Assembly: GCF_014204915.1 (NCBI RefSeq)
Contig: NZ_JACHMH010000001.1
Location: 6,349,501 to 6,413,500 of the forward strand
From: Crossiella cryophila
Lineage (GTDB): Bacteria > Actinomycetota > Actinomycetes > Mycobacteriales > Pseudonocardiaceae
Reading direction: 5' to 3'
Length of the DNA stretch: 64,000 bases
Positions 1 through 7,532 of the stretch are shown here, piece by piece. The translations under genes and the position numbers were made by a program. The first letter of the stretch is position 1, and every line of letters starts with the position of its first letter. The notes under the pieces are model-generated. The model had not been told where the DNA came from, ran no database searches, and was given only the letters and a program-made list of their open reading frames with translations.

Positions 1-345
1 ACCCGCGGCCACCATCCCGGCACCGGCGCCGCTCAGGAGGCCGCTGACGACATCTACCGACAGCTCCGTGGCGAGGAAGCCCGGGTGGCCGAGGACTTCG
101 TGGAGTTGCTCGACTACCTCTCCCGCATTGAGGCGGGCATCAGCCGCGGCGACTGGACCTACACCCGCAGCAGACTGCCTGGGCTGATTCGCGCGGCTAC
201 CAACCTCACCGAGGTGCTGTCCACACCGGACGGTGCAGAGCTGGAAGAACCCGACGCGCGCCCGGAGTTCGTGATGGCGGCCATCAGCCAGTGGTCCCAA
301 CGCTATCGGCTCGGCCGCGCCGCCTATCCCCTGACCGCGGGCTGA
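1..345 (+). CDS. Hypothetical protein, 5'-truncated by window edge
   Basis: The frame is open from the first base, so only the last 114 codons are visible; it ends in TGA at 343-345. A GTG at 85 could serve as a start, but the open frame upstream reads like protein (acidic, helix-prone) so the gene more likely begins outside the window. The visible part is soluble, without membrane segments or motifs I recognise; it contains a GDWTYTRSRLPGLIRAATNL stretch. It converges on the TniQ-NlpC/P60 chimera on the other strand. Function unknown. Confidence 0.5.
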   Translation, partial: TRGHHPGTGAAQEAADDIYRQLRGEEARVAEDFVELLDYLSRIEAGISRGDWTYTRSRLPGLIRAATNLTEVLSTPDGAELEEPDARPEFVMAAISQWSQRYRLGRAAYPLTAG

Positions 346-447
346 ACGACCACACCCACGGCCCTCACGCGCGCTGACTGCCTTCGGGCGGCGTGGCGGC
401 CGAAGTCTGGACAGCACTGGGCGCAGGTTGGGTGAGCCTTCCGGGCT

Positions 448-1350
448 TCACCCGGCTGGCGGGGCAAGGCCGTTGCCCATTGGGGTCGCGCTCGGGCGGG
501 TCGCACCGGCGTACCGGCCAAGAGTGGCCAGTTCGGCGATCTGCACGCGCTGGCCGAAGGTCGGAGCGTGGATGACCTTGCCGTCGCCGACGTGCAGCAC
601 CACGTGGTGGATCTTGGTTTTCGGGTTTCCGAAGAACACCAGGTCGCCCGCCAGTAGCGGCGCGCCGGGCGGTACCGGCGGTCCGGCGAAATAGTGGGTG
701 TGCGCGGTACGCGGCAACGTGATCCCGGCGGCGTAGGCGGCGCGGGTCAGCCCGGAGCAGTCGAAGCCGCCTTCGGCCGGGCCGTCACCGCCCCACACGT
801 ACAGCTGGCCGATCTGGGCCTTCGCGAACTCGGTGGCGCGTTGGGCCGCCGCCGAGGACGGTGCGACGGAACGGCGGTAGCTGTCAACCAGCAGTAGCCG
901 GTGTCCTGGACAGGCCGCAGCCATGCCGAGCCGCCACCACACCGGCCAGGCCCCGCCTGACTTGGCCAAGCATCGAGGGCAAGCGCGGCTGCGCATGAAC
1001 AACGCCCACTCCCTGCGCATCAGCGGATGCATCGAGCGATCATCGGACAAGTCCAGGCCGGTGGAATCCAGCGCTGTCCCGGAAAACCTGGACAGACAGA
1101 TCCTGTTGAACACCTCAGCAGGCAACCCGGTTGCCCCGGCCAGCCCCGCTCGGGACGCCACCGCCACCCCGTAGAACCGTGGCCGCAACGTGCTGCCGCC
1201 CGAACCCACCCGACACTCCAGGCCCAGCCACCGCGCCGCGTTCCCCGTCGACGTGCCATAGCTGGCCGCTACCCGATCGACCCACGACCCGAGGAAATCG
1301 CCCGTGCCTGGGCGCGGCACCACAGCCAACCGCCGTGGCCGCAACGCCAT
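448..1350 (-). CDS. TniQ (N-terminal part) fused to NlpC/P60 peptidase domain
   Basis: About 300 residues. The first ~157 resemble the TniQ family of Tn7/Tn5053-like transposition targeting proteins: an N-terminal VVPRPGTGDFLGSWVDRVA motif and a zinc-type pattern CPRC...CPGH. The TniQ part stops right after CPGHRLLLVDS, where the family normally continues with a second Cys pair. From about position 880 the frame becomes the C-terminal half of the wall hydrolase found at 4064-5014, with catalytic Cys in GGFDCSGLT and His in IHHVVLHVGDG. The junction is in frame. The fusion most likely arose by insertion of a TniQ-carrying segment into an NlpC/P60 gene. The start at ATG 1350 is chosen because it begins the TniQ motif; the frame is open to 1425. 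No signal peptide, so the hydrolase half would be cytosolic. Whether it is expressed is unknown. Confidence 0.7.
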   Translation of the reverse strand: MALRPRRLAVVPRPGTGDFLGSWVDRVAASYGTSTGNAARWLGLECRVGSGGSTLRPRFYGVAVASRAGLAGATGLPAEVFNRICLSRFSGTALDSTGLDLSDDRSMHPLMRREWALFMRSRACPRCLAKSGGAWPVWWRLGMAAACPGHRLLLVDSYRRSVAPSSAAAQRATEFAKAQIGQLYVWGGDGPAEGGFDCSGLTRAAYAAGITLPRTAHTHYFAGPPVPPGAPLLAGDLVFFGNPKTKIHHVVLHVGDGKVIHAPTFGQRVQIAELATLGRYAGATRPSATPMGNGLAPPAG

Positions 1351-1494
1351 CAATGGAGCAATCGTTGATGTGGTGATCCGCAACCACCCGACTACCAAAC
1401 ACGATAGGAACCCGCCAACAAACACTCTAAAGAGTGAATTGGGTGCAATCCATTGCGATACGCCAGATTCGGGTCAGCGACCGCTCGACCTGGA

Positions 1495-2712
1495 TCAGCA
1501 GTCGCGGAGTGCGAACGGGATCAGGGCGAGATGAATCTCCCGTTCTGGATCGTCCTGGGCGCACATGGTGAACTCGAACTCCTCACCCCCTGACCGAGCT
1601 GCACCGCGCTTGTAGTTCGGGTGATCCTCGATCTTCCTCACGGCCTTGTCGATCACCGCAGTGACGTCCTTGTTGCGGATGAACAGGAGGATGGCGGCCT
1701 TGGTGTCCCGCCACACGAGGTACCTGAAAAGTTGATCGAGCGCCTCGTCCATGGTCTTGGGGCCTGACCACACCTTGCATTCGCCGATGAAGATGTTGCG
1801 GTCGTCGACGCGGATGAGGATGTCGGTCTTGCCTTCCCCGTTGAACAACTCGCCGGCAGCGTCGCCCTCGAACTGGGCGTTCAGGCCGACTAGGAGAAGA
1901 TCCCGGATCTGTTCTTCCTTGAGCGTGGCGGCAAGAGACGGAGTCCGTTCAAGCGCGTTGCGTTGGTTCCGCAGAACGCGCAGTGCGGCCTGGTAGTCCG
2001 GCTCACTCATGGCTGGCTCGGGCTTGAACGCGGCACGGCCACCGGCCGGTTGGGACCGTACAGGCTGCAGAGTGCGGCGCCTCACCGGAACGCTGTAGGT
2101 GTCGGCGTCGGACCGGCGGCGAACCGGGTACCCGATCTGGGCCTGCAAGTTTCGGGTGGCGAGCAGGTGCTCACGTCGCTTGGCGACCAAGCCTGGAACC
2201 TGCGCGCCGACCTTCAGGTTGTGTTGCTCTATCTGCTCACGCGACCAGGACAGGTGCTGCTGGATCCTATCGAGTTGCTCGTCGAAGGCGGCCCTCACTG
2301 CGGTCGGCTCCTCCGGCGGCTCGTCGATGACAAGGTGCAACTCGTTCTCGGTCAGGTGCAGTACCCGTGGCGGACTCATAGTGCCCCGGTTCGCCCGAAA
2401 CATGAAGATCGCCTTCTCGCCCGTGAACGGCGCCACCAGCACGAGACGGGTAACTCGCCGCGCGTATTGCTGACCGAAGTCGCTGTACGCCACCATGACC
2501 TCGGTCGGCGCGGGCATCCAGACCTGGTCGACCAGCAGCTCAGGGCACCGCACCGAGCCCGCGTCGACCAGTTGGTCGACGACGTCCTCGACGGGTGCCT
2601 TCAGCAAGGCATCCGGGTCCCACTGCTGAATGCGCTCGACCATGGCGCGTTCCGTCCTGGTGAGGGCGGCGTCAAGGTGGCCGTCACGGTGGAACAGGAG
2701 AACATCGTTCAT
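1495..2712 (-). CDS. PD-(D/E)XK nuclease-like protein
   Basis: 405 residues. The C-terminal ~160 residues carry a PD-(D/E)XK nuclease pattern: acidic helix (EEQIRDLLLVGLNAQF), Asp297 in GKTDILI and Glu311-x-Lys313 in IFIGECKVWSG, followed by helix and strand (ALDQLFRYLVWR...AAILLFI). The N-terminal ~240 residues are a separate, mostly alpha/beta and charged region I do not recognise. ATG 2712 is preferred because upstream codons of the open frame (to 2922) are a decayed piece of an NlpC/P60 gene. It sits inside that broken gene, upstream of the TniQ fragment and in the same direction. Restriction-like or other defence nuclease activity is inferred; TnsA-type transposition endonucleases share the fold and are an alternative given the TniQ neighbour. 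Confidence 0.7.
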   Translation of the reverse strand: MNDVLLFHRDGHLDAALTRTERAMVERIQQWDPDALLKAPVEDVVDQLVDAGSVRCPELLVDQVWMPAPTEVMVAYSDFGQQYARRVTRLVLVAPFTGEKAIFMFRANRGTMSPPRVLHLTENELHLVIDEPPEEPTAVRAAFDEQLDRIQQHLSWSREQIEQHNLKVGAQVPGLVAKRREHLLATRNLQAQIGYPVRRRSDADTYSVPVRRRTLQPVRSQPAGGRAAFKPEPAMSEPDYQAALRVLRNQRNALERTPSLAATLKEEQIRDLLLVGLNAQFEGDAAGELFNGEGKTDILIRVDDRNIFIGECKVWSGPKTMDEALDQLFRYLVWRDTKAAILLFIRNKDVTAVIDKAVRKIEDHPNYKRGAARSGGEEFEFTMCAQDDPEREIHLALIPFALRDC

Positions 2713-2769
2713 CGCACCATGGTGCCTCCGCCCACCGACAATGATTGACTCGCCCGGCCAGATCCACCT

Positions 2770-2990
2770 GTTGGTACGGCGAGCTGCCGTGATTCGGTAG
2801 GCAAGGTGGATCGGCCGTGATCGGTTTCGACCTTGCCGACCGCGGCCAGGACGCTCCAGCCCGGGGCGGGTGGCCGCGGCGGCGCGGTAGATGCTCAGGT
2901 AGTCGGCGGGGACGTCGGCCACCGCAGCCGGGCCCGGCTGCCGCCGAGGGTGCCGATCGTGGCGGCGATGAACAGGACCGGGACGGCCAG
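2770..2990 (-). pseudogene. 5' remnant of NlpC/P60 wall-hydrolase gene
   Basis: Reading leftward from 2990, the DNA matches the start of the hydrolase gene at 4064-5014: the membrane segment VPVLFIAATIGTLGG, then ADVPADYLSIYRAAAAT, then the lysozyme-like active-site stretch. A small deletion in the segment matching GLDWTVLAAV shifts the frame. Resemblance fades after about 2796, with a short exact match (TGGTACGGCGAG, 2772-2783) to a later part of the gene. The 3' half of the same gene is the NlpC/P60 moiety of the chimera at 448-880, so the gene was split by about 1.9 kb of inserted DNA. Confidence 0.65.
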
Positions 2991-3319
2991 GTTCGACGTA
3001 ACGGCGGGTGCCGATGACAGGCGGGCCTCGAACGGGTGCAATGTGGGCAACGCCGAATGGTGAGGGCGCCCGGCATGTACTGTGCTGTGCGTCAGCAGCG
3101 ATCCACGGATCGTGACCACCAACCCCCGGCGAAGGCCGGGATCAACAAGGACAGCACCAGCGTGCTTGAAACACGTGGTGCTGGCCCAACGCGCGAATTC
3201 TGACAGAGCCCACACGTGCTGAGCGTGCGGGAACCCGGCTCGTCAGTGCCGCGCTGAAACACGGAGTCCGCAAAGGACTCTGTGTGGGTTCAGTATGTCC
3301 TGGTTGAAAGGTGTTGGTT
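2991..3319. other. Gene-free stretch with two hairpins
   Basis: No convincing gene. It holds a GC-rich hairpin (CCCGGC 3125-3130, loop GAAG, GCCGGG 3135-3140) without a T run, and a longer hairpin at 3153-3182 that carries the same motif as the central recombination region. The end of the stretch is the leader of the small membrane-protein gene that starts at 3320. Confidence 0.4.
3153..3182. repeat. Inverted repeat containing AGCGTGCTTGAAACACG
   Basis: AGCACCA (3153-3159 region) pairs with TGGTGCT (3176-3182), and inside it CGTG pairs with CACG, leaving a CTTGAAA loop. The inner motif AGCGTGCTTGAAACACG (3159-3175) differs by one inserted A from AGCGTGCTTGAACACG at 28248-28263 beside the tRNA-end-like site in the centre. 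It may be a recombinase arm-type site near the left edge of the palindrome. Confidence 0.4.
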
Positions 3320-3697
3320 GTGGGTCTTGACGTCCTGACGTCGCTGTTGAACGAGTGGTCGAAGCCGATCGCTGTCACCGTGATTGCGCTCGGGCTGGTG
3401 GTGAGTTTGGTCATCATCGTGGCTGTGGTCGTCCACCGCTCGGGCGATCGGGAGGTGCGTGCAGAAGCGTCGATGTTCCGGATGTTCCGGTTCACGCTGC
3501 ACCTAGGCGCACGGCCGGAGCACCGACAGGACGAACCGGATCTGAAGTCCGGCCAGCGCCGGCGCCGTCCCGGCAGGACGCGTGGTCCGGCCCGTAAGAG
3601 GAGCGCCTACCTCAAATCGCTCAACTCCTCCAGCCCGGTGACACAGCCCGTCACCAGACGAGGTCGGGCGATTCGCCTGCCTCGCTCAGCTCAGTAA
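3320..3697 (+). CDS. Small single-pass membrane protein
   Basis: About 125 residues. One strong hydrophobic helix (IAVTVIALGLVVSLVIIVAV) lies near the N-terminus, followed by a short basic/acidic motif (HRSGDREVRAEASMFRMFRF) and a hydrophilic Arg-rich tail. GTG 3320 is chosen because GAAAGG lies 8 bases upstream; GTG 3311 is possible. The region after the helix matches the minus-strand proteins at 49062-49310 and 49635-49973 (shared pattern EVxAxASxFRxxxFxxxLGA), making it the left mirror partner of those genes. It is followed after 9 bases by the 72-residue gene at 3707. Function unknown; a T4SS accessory membrane peptide is an inference from position. Confidence 0.6.
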   Translation: MGLDVLTSLLNEWSKPIAVTVIALGLVVSLVIIVAVVVHRSGDREVRAEASMFRMFRFTLHLGARPEHRQDEPDLKSGQRRRRPGRTRGPARKRSAYLKSLNSSSPVTQPVTRRGRAIRLPRSAQ

Positions 3698-3706
3698 GGT
3701 CGGTCC

Positions 3707-3925
3707 ATGGGCAAGCCCCGGTTGGACCCGAATCTGATGCGTGCGGCGGCCAGCGAGCTGGAGGAGTTCGCGGTCGCGCTCCGCTCGGCAGCGGATCAGG
3801 TCTCCACCCCAGAACGTGTACACGAGACACTGTCCCCGGTGCTGCTCGGCCTCGGCCCACTCCGGGAACGCGTTGAGCGGCAGTGGTTTGCGGCGCAGAC
3901 CAGCGCATCTCAGCGCGCCGAGTAG
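3707..3925 (+). CDS. 72-residue conserved hypothetical protein
   Basis: Small acidic, helical protein with motif LMRAAASELEEFAVALR and a conserved PERVHETLSPVLLGLGPL segment. It is about 85% identical by eye to its mirror copy at 48523-48741, and the upstream DNA is conserved too (GCTCAGCTCAGTAAGGTC before the ATG, with AAGG as ribosome site). Conservation of both coding and leader DNA in two copies supports a real gene. It converges on the NlpC/P60 gene 4064-5014. No known domain recognised; its pairing with the wall hydrolase in both arms suggests a T4SS-linked role. Confidence 0.6.
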   Translation: MGKPRLDPNLMRAAASELEEFAVALRSAADQVSTPERVHETLSPVLLGLGPLRERVERQWFAAQTSASQRAE

Positions 3926-4063
3926 GGCACTACGGCGGCATCACGGGCGCGATCTCGGCGCCAGCTCCGGCACCTATACGCAGGTTCACGCTGCTCGGCA
4001 CAGCAGCGAAGATCCGGAAAAGTTGGGCTCCCACGCAGGACTCGTCCAGGGCGAGGCACTTTC

Positions 4064-4822
4064 CTAGCCGGCCGAAGCCGCCGAACTTTCGCCTCGACCC
4101 TGCGCGGGACGTGTGACACCGGCGTACGGGCCAAGGCTGGCCAATTGAGCGACCTGGACGCGCTGGCCGAAAGTCGGCGCGTGCACGACCTTGCCGTCAC
4201 CGATGTACAGCACGACGTGGTGGATCTTGGTGTGCGGGTTGCCGAAGAACACCAAGTCGCCCGGGAGCAACGGCGCCCCGGGTGCCAGGCGCGGACCGGC
4301 GGTGTACTGGGTGTGTGCGGTGCGGGGCAAGGTGATTCCGGCGGCGGCGTAGGCGGCCTTGGTCAGGCCGGAGCAGTCGAAGCCGCCTTCGTGCGCACCG
4401 TCGCCGCCCCAGACGTAGCGATGGCCGATCTGCTGCATGGCGAACTCGATCGCCCGTTGCGCGGCCGGCCCTGTGGTGGGGGCACGGTTGTAGTCGCGGG
4501 CGATGGCCAGGACCTGGTCGACGTAGGCGGTGGAGTGGTTGTAGCTGAACAGGGCGGCGCGGATGTCGCGGTTGTCCTTGGCGCCGTTGTGGCAGAGCAT
4601 GCGGGCGGCGGCGTGGATGGCGTTGACCGGGTGGTACGGCGAGGGTGGATCGATGCCGCCGGGCGGGATCGGGTTCCGGTAGGCGGCGAAGGTGGCGGGC
4701 AGGAACTGCATGGGGCCTTGGGCTCCAGCGGAGTTGGAGCCGCTGCGCACGCCAGGCAACGTAGAGCGGCCGTGGTTGGACTCGACCTTGCCGACCGCGG
4801 CCAGGACGGTCCAGTCCAGGCC
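4064..4822 (-). repeat. Near-identical inverted repeat, left copy
   Basis: 759 bp matching 47628-48386 in inverted orientation with about a dozen differences by eye, nearly all silent. Weaker similarity continues beyond it through the 72-residue gene (3707-3925). The rest of the two arms is far more diverged, so this tract looks like recent gene conversion or recombination between arms. Confidence 0.8.
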
Positions 4823-5014
4823 GCGGCAGGTGGCCGCGGCGGTGCGGTAGATGTTCAGGTAGTCGGCGGGGATGTCGGCGACTGCGTTCGGGCTGGGGTG
4901 TGCCTGGTTTCCGCCGAGTGTGCCGATCGTGGCGGCGATGAACAGGACCGGGGCGGCCAGGACACCCGTGGCGCCCACGGCGATCTTGGCGGCGGCAGAA
5001 GCGAGGATGGGCAC
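4064..5014 (-). CDS. Bifunctional wall hydrolase (lysozyme-like + NlpC/P60), T4SS module 1
   Basis: 316 residues. N-terminal membrane anchor or signal segment (VLAAPVLFIAATIGTLGG, residues 18-35); lysozyme/soluble transglycosylase-like domain with catalytic-type Glu78 in GKVESNHGR and GAQGPMQFLPATF (98-109); then an NlpC/P60 domain with Cys214 (GGFDCSGLT) and His265/266 (IHHVVLYIGDG). Such two-domain hydrolases open peptidoglycan for Gram-positive T4SS. GTG 5014 is chosen because GGGAGGAG precedes it by 7 bases; the frame is open to 5077. Last gene of the left T4SS operon. Codons from 4064 to 4822 are almost identical to 47628-48386 on the opposite strand, whereas the 5' ends of the two genes differ. 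Confidence 0.88.
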   Translation of the reverse strand: MPILASAAAKIAVGATGVLAAPVLFIAATIGTLGGNQAHPSPNAVADIPADYLNIYRTAAATCRGLDWTVLAAVGKVESNHGRSTLPGVRSGSNSAGAQGPMQFLPATFAAYRNPIPPGGIDPPSPYHPVNAIHAAARMLCHNGAKDNRDIRAALFSYNHSTAYVDQVLAIARDYNRAPTTGPAAQRAIEFAMQQIGHRYVWGGDGAHEGGFDCSGLTKAAYAAAGITLPRTAHTQYTAGPRLAPGAPLLPGDLVFFGNPHTKIHHVVLYIGDGKVVHAPTFGQRVQVAQLASLGPYAGVTRPAQGRGESSAASAG

Positions 5015-5117
5015 GGTCGGACTCCTCCCAGATTCATGGCGGCAGCAGAAGTCAACGCTCAGGCCGTTGCGGCGCAAGGCTTCTGGCCCGTCATGGCGGA
5101 CCGGCGGACCGGCGGGG

Positions 5118-6098
5118 CTAGTGGTGAAGGTGCAGTGCGCGTAGCGGGCGGCGGCCGAAGGTGTTGAGCGGCAACCAGATCGGTCCGGCCGGGCTGTGCG
5201 CTTCGGCGAGTTCGGCGTGGGTAGTCGCGACGGCCCACCGCGCGGTGCCGGGCGTGGGCTGGATCAGCGCGGGCTGAGCTTGGGCACGTTGGCGCAGGTG
5301 GGTTTCCCGGGCTGCGGAGTGGAAGCGGAGCAGCACCCAGAACGATCCCGGCGTCCTCCGGTCCGCGTTCTGCGGCTCGGTGTCGTCGGCCGGGTCTTCG
5401 GCGCGGGCCGGAGGTAGTTGTGGGCCGCCGGACTGGGCGAGGTCGCGGTAGCCGTCGAGTTTGGCCTGGACCTGGCCGAGGTTTTCGGTGCCGGTGTCGT
5501 ACTCCAGCAGAAACACCACCCGACCCTGGCCGTGCTGCCACACGCCGAGCCCGTCTGGGCGTGCCAGGTTGCCGCAGGCGCGGGCAGCGTGGCGTTCGCC
5601 GAGCCACCCGGCCAGGGTCTCGCCGGGGTGGTCCGCGGAGTAGCTGGCGAGGTCGGCGAAGAGGCCGTTGACGCCCAGGAGGTGGTTGAGGGCGGGGTGG
5701 GCGGCCAGGCGGAGCAGGCGGGTGCGCAGGGTGGCGGGGCGGGGTGGTTCGGTGCCGCGCATGGCGGCCAGGATCGCCGCGCCGGCCGGGCCGAGGGCGT
5801 AGCGCCAGGAGGTCATCGAGCCGTCGGGGCGGGGGTGGCGGAACCGGTCGAGGACGTGGGTGCAGTAGAGGGCGAGTAGGCGGCGTTGGGCGCGGTCGAG
5901 GGTGGGGAATCCGGCCAGGGCGGCCAGTTGTTCGGTGGTGAGCACCTGGTGGGCGTCGAGCAGGCGCAGGATGGTGCGGTCGCGGTCGGTGAGGCGGCTC
6001 CACAGTGTGATCGGGTCCAGTGGTGCCGGGCGGGCTGGGCGTGGAGCCCGGCGGCGTGGTGGTTCGGAGGCCGCGGTGGGGCGGGTGGGGTGCTGCAT
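5118..6098 (-). CDS. Replication-relaxation family protein, T4SS module 1
   Basis: 326 residues. Winged-helix-like N-terminal part (LTDRDRTILRLLDAHQVLTT...QLAALAGF...AQRRLLAL) and a central region with LLGVNGLFADL and VVFLLEYDTGTENL that match the replication-relaxation family seen beside conjugation ATPases in actinobacteria. The family is linked to plasmid replication and transfer; its exact reaction is not established, and no HUH or Tyr relaxase motif is visible. ATG 6098 has GGAAGGAG upstream. It follows the VirD4-like gene by 19 bases. Mirror partner: 46438-47448, with clear homology in the EYD(T/F)GTE motif. A loop rich in Pro/Asp/Glu near residues 225-250 is specific to this copy. Confidence 0.75.
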   Translation of the reverse strand: MQHPTRPTAASEPPRRRAPRPARPAPLDPITLWSRLTDRDRTILRLLDAHQVLTTEQLAALAGFPTLDRAQRRLLALYCTHVLDRFRHPRPDGSMTSWRYALGPAGAAILAAMRGTEPPRPATLRTRLLRLAAHPALNHLLGVNGLFADLASYSADHPGETLAGWLGERHAARACGNLARPDGLGVWQHGQGRVVFLLEYDTGTENLGQVQAKLDGYRDLAQSGGPQLPPARAEDPADDTEPQNADRRTPGSFWVLLRFHSAARETHLRQRAQAQPALIQPTPGTARWAVATTHAELAEAHSPAGPIWLPLNTFGRRPLRALHLHH

Positions 6099-6117
6099 GG
6101 TCGGGCTCCTTCCCGGG

Positions 6118-7506
6118 TTAGAGGTCGGTGATCGGGTGGGCTGCCTGCTCGTCGGGGCCGGGGATCCTCCGGCGGCGGCGCGCGACGTTCTGCTGGCGGG
6201 TGGCGCGGGGTAGTCCCTGGCGGCGGGCGGCGTGGCGGAGTTGTTCGGCGCGGCCGGGGATGGCGGGTGGGGGTGGTTGGGTGCGCAGGGTGAAGCCGGT
6301 GGTGTTGGTGTTGGCCACGACCAGGCGGCAGGCGGCCTGGTAGGCGTTCAGGGTGTGCAGGTCCAGTGCGGACAGGTGCGGGCCGACGTGGGGTGCGAAG
6401 TGGCGGGCGTCTTCGGGTGAGACGCCCAGGAGGATCTTGTTGCGGGCGTTGGCCGACAGGGCGGTGCGGAGCACGGTGGTGAGTTGGTCGAGGTGTTGGT
6501 GGGCCAGGACCCAGGAGACGTGGTAGCCGCGGGATTCGGTCAGCGCATCGTCGAGTGGGGTGGGTAGGTGCAGGTAGTTCTGGCACTCGTCGACCAGCAC
6601 GGTGGCGTCGCGCCGGTGCGGTTCGGGTTGGCCGGCGCGGGCGGTGGTGGCCTGCCACAGCGAGGACAGCAGCAGGGAGCCGACCAGGCGAGAGGTGTCC
6701 TCACCGAGTTCGCCCTTGGGCAGGCGGGCCAGGAGGATGCCGCCATCGAGGATGTCGGCAGGGTGGAAGGAACTCCTAGCCGTGCCGAAGAGGTCGGCGA
6801 CGAATCGGCGGGTGGTTACCGCGCGGAGCTTGGACAGCACCGGTCCCATCGCGTTGGCTGCGGCGGTGGGGGTGAGTTGGTCGAAGGCGTGCCAGAACGC
6901 GCCGATGCCGGTGGGGTCCTCGGCGCGGACCGCGGCGGTGACCTGGCGGCGGTAAGCGGTGTTAGTCAGCAGGAGCGGGATGTCGGCGAGGGTGGCACCG
7001 GGTTGGCGGGTCAAGGTGAGGGTGGCGGCCCGGAGGGTGTCTTCCACGCGGGGGCCCCACCAGGCGTGGTAGAGCCGGTGCAGGGTGGAGACGAGCTGAT
7101 CGGCCACGGTTTCCCCGCCCAGTCCGGTGGGGTCGAGGACGTTGAGGCTGGGCGGGGCCTCGGTCTCGTCCGGATCGATGAGCACGAGCCGTTGCCCGGC
7201 GTCGGCGGGCATGCGGTCGAGCAGGTCGCGGATGAGGTCGCCGCGGGGTTCGATGACGGCCAGGCCACGGCCGGCGTAGATGTCGGCCAGGGCCAGGTTG
7301 AGCAGCAAGGTGGTCTTGCCAGCGCCGGTTTCCCCGCAGATGTGCAGGTGGTACCGGGCATCCGGGACCCGCAGCACGACGCGCCGGGCGGGACCGGCAT
7401 CGGCGTGCCCGAGGGGCTTCGGCGCCTGCCTGCGCCGGTCGTCGGCGGGGGTGAGGGTGAGCCGCCGCGGCCCAGCGTGCGCGGCGGTGTCGTTGTGTGC
7501 GGGCAT
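6118..7506 (-). CDS. VirD4/TraG-like coupling ATPase, ATPase half, T4SS module 1
   Basis: 462 residues. P-loop GETGAGKTT (58-66, Lys64), EPRGDLIRDLL strand-helix, Walker B VLVDECQNYL (Asp306/Glu307) and a late VSWVLAHQHLDQL sensor-like motif, as in VirD4/TraG-type coupling proteins that deliver DNA to a T4SS channel. The ATG at 7506 has a strong ribosome site (GGAAGGAG). Unlike its mirror partner (43907-46417, one chain of 836 residues), this arm encodes the ATPase separately; the N-terminal membrane part is the gene at 7533-8714, 26 bases upstream. The two products probably act together. Confidence 0.85.
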   Translation of the reverse strand: MPAHNDTAAHAGPRRLTLTPADDRRRQAPKPLGHADAGPARRVVLRVPDARYHLHICGETGAGKTTLLLNLALADIYAGRGLAVIEPRGDLIRDLLDRMPADAGQRLVLIDPDETEAPPSLNVLDPTGLGGETVADQLVSTLHRLYHAWWGPRVEDTLRAATLTLTRQPGATLADIPLLLTNTAYRRQVTAAVRAEDPTGIGAFWHAFDQLTPTAAANAMGPVLSKLRAVTTRRFVADLFGTARSSFHPADILDGGILLARLPKGELGEDTSRLVGSLLLSSLWQATTARAGQPEPHRRDATVLVDECQNYLHLPTPLDDALTESRGYHVSWVLAHQHLDQLTTVLRTALSANARNKILLGVSPEDARHFAPHVGPHLSALDLHTLNAYQAACRLVVANTNTTGFTLRTQPPPPAIPGRAEQLRHAARRQGLPRATRQQNVARRRRRIPGPDEQAAHPITDL

Positions 7507-7532
7507 CGTGGGCTCCTTCCCGGTCGCGGTCG

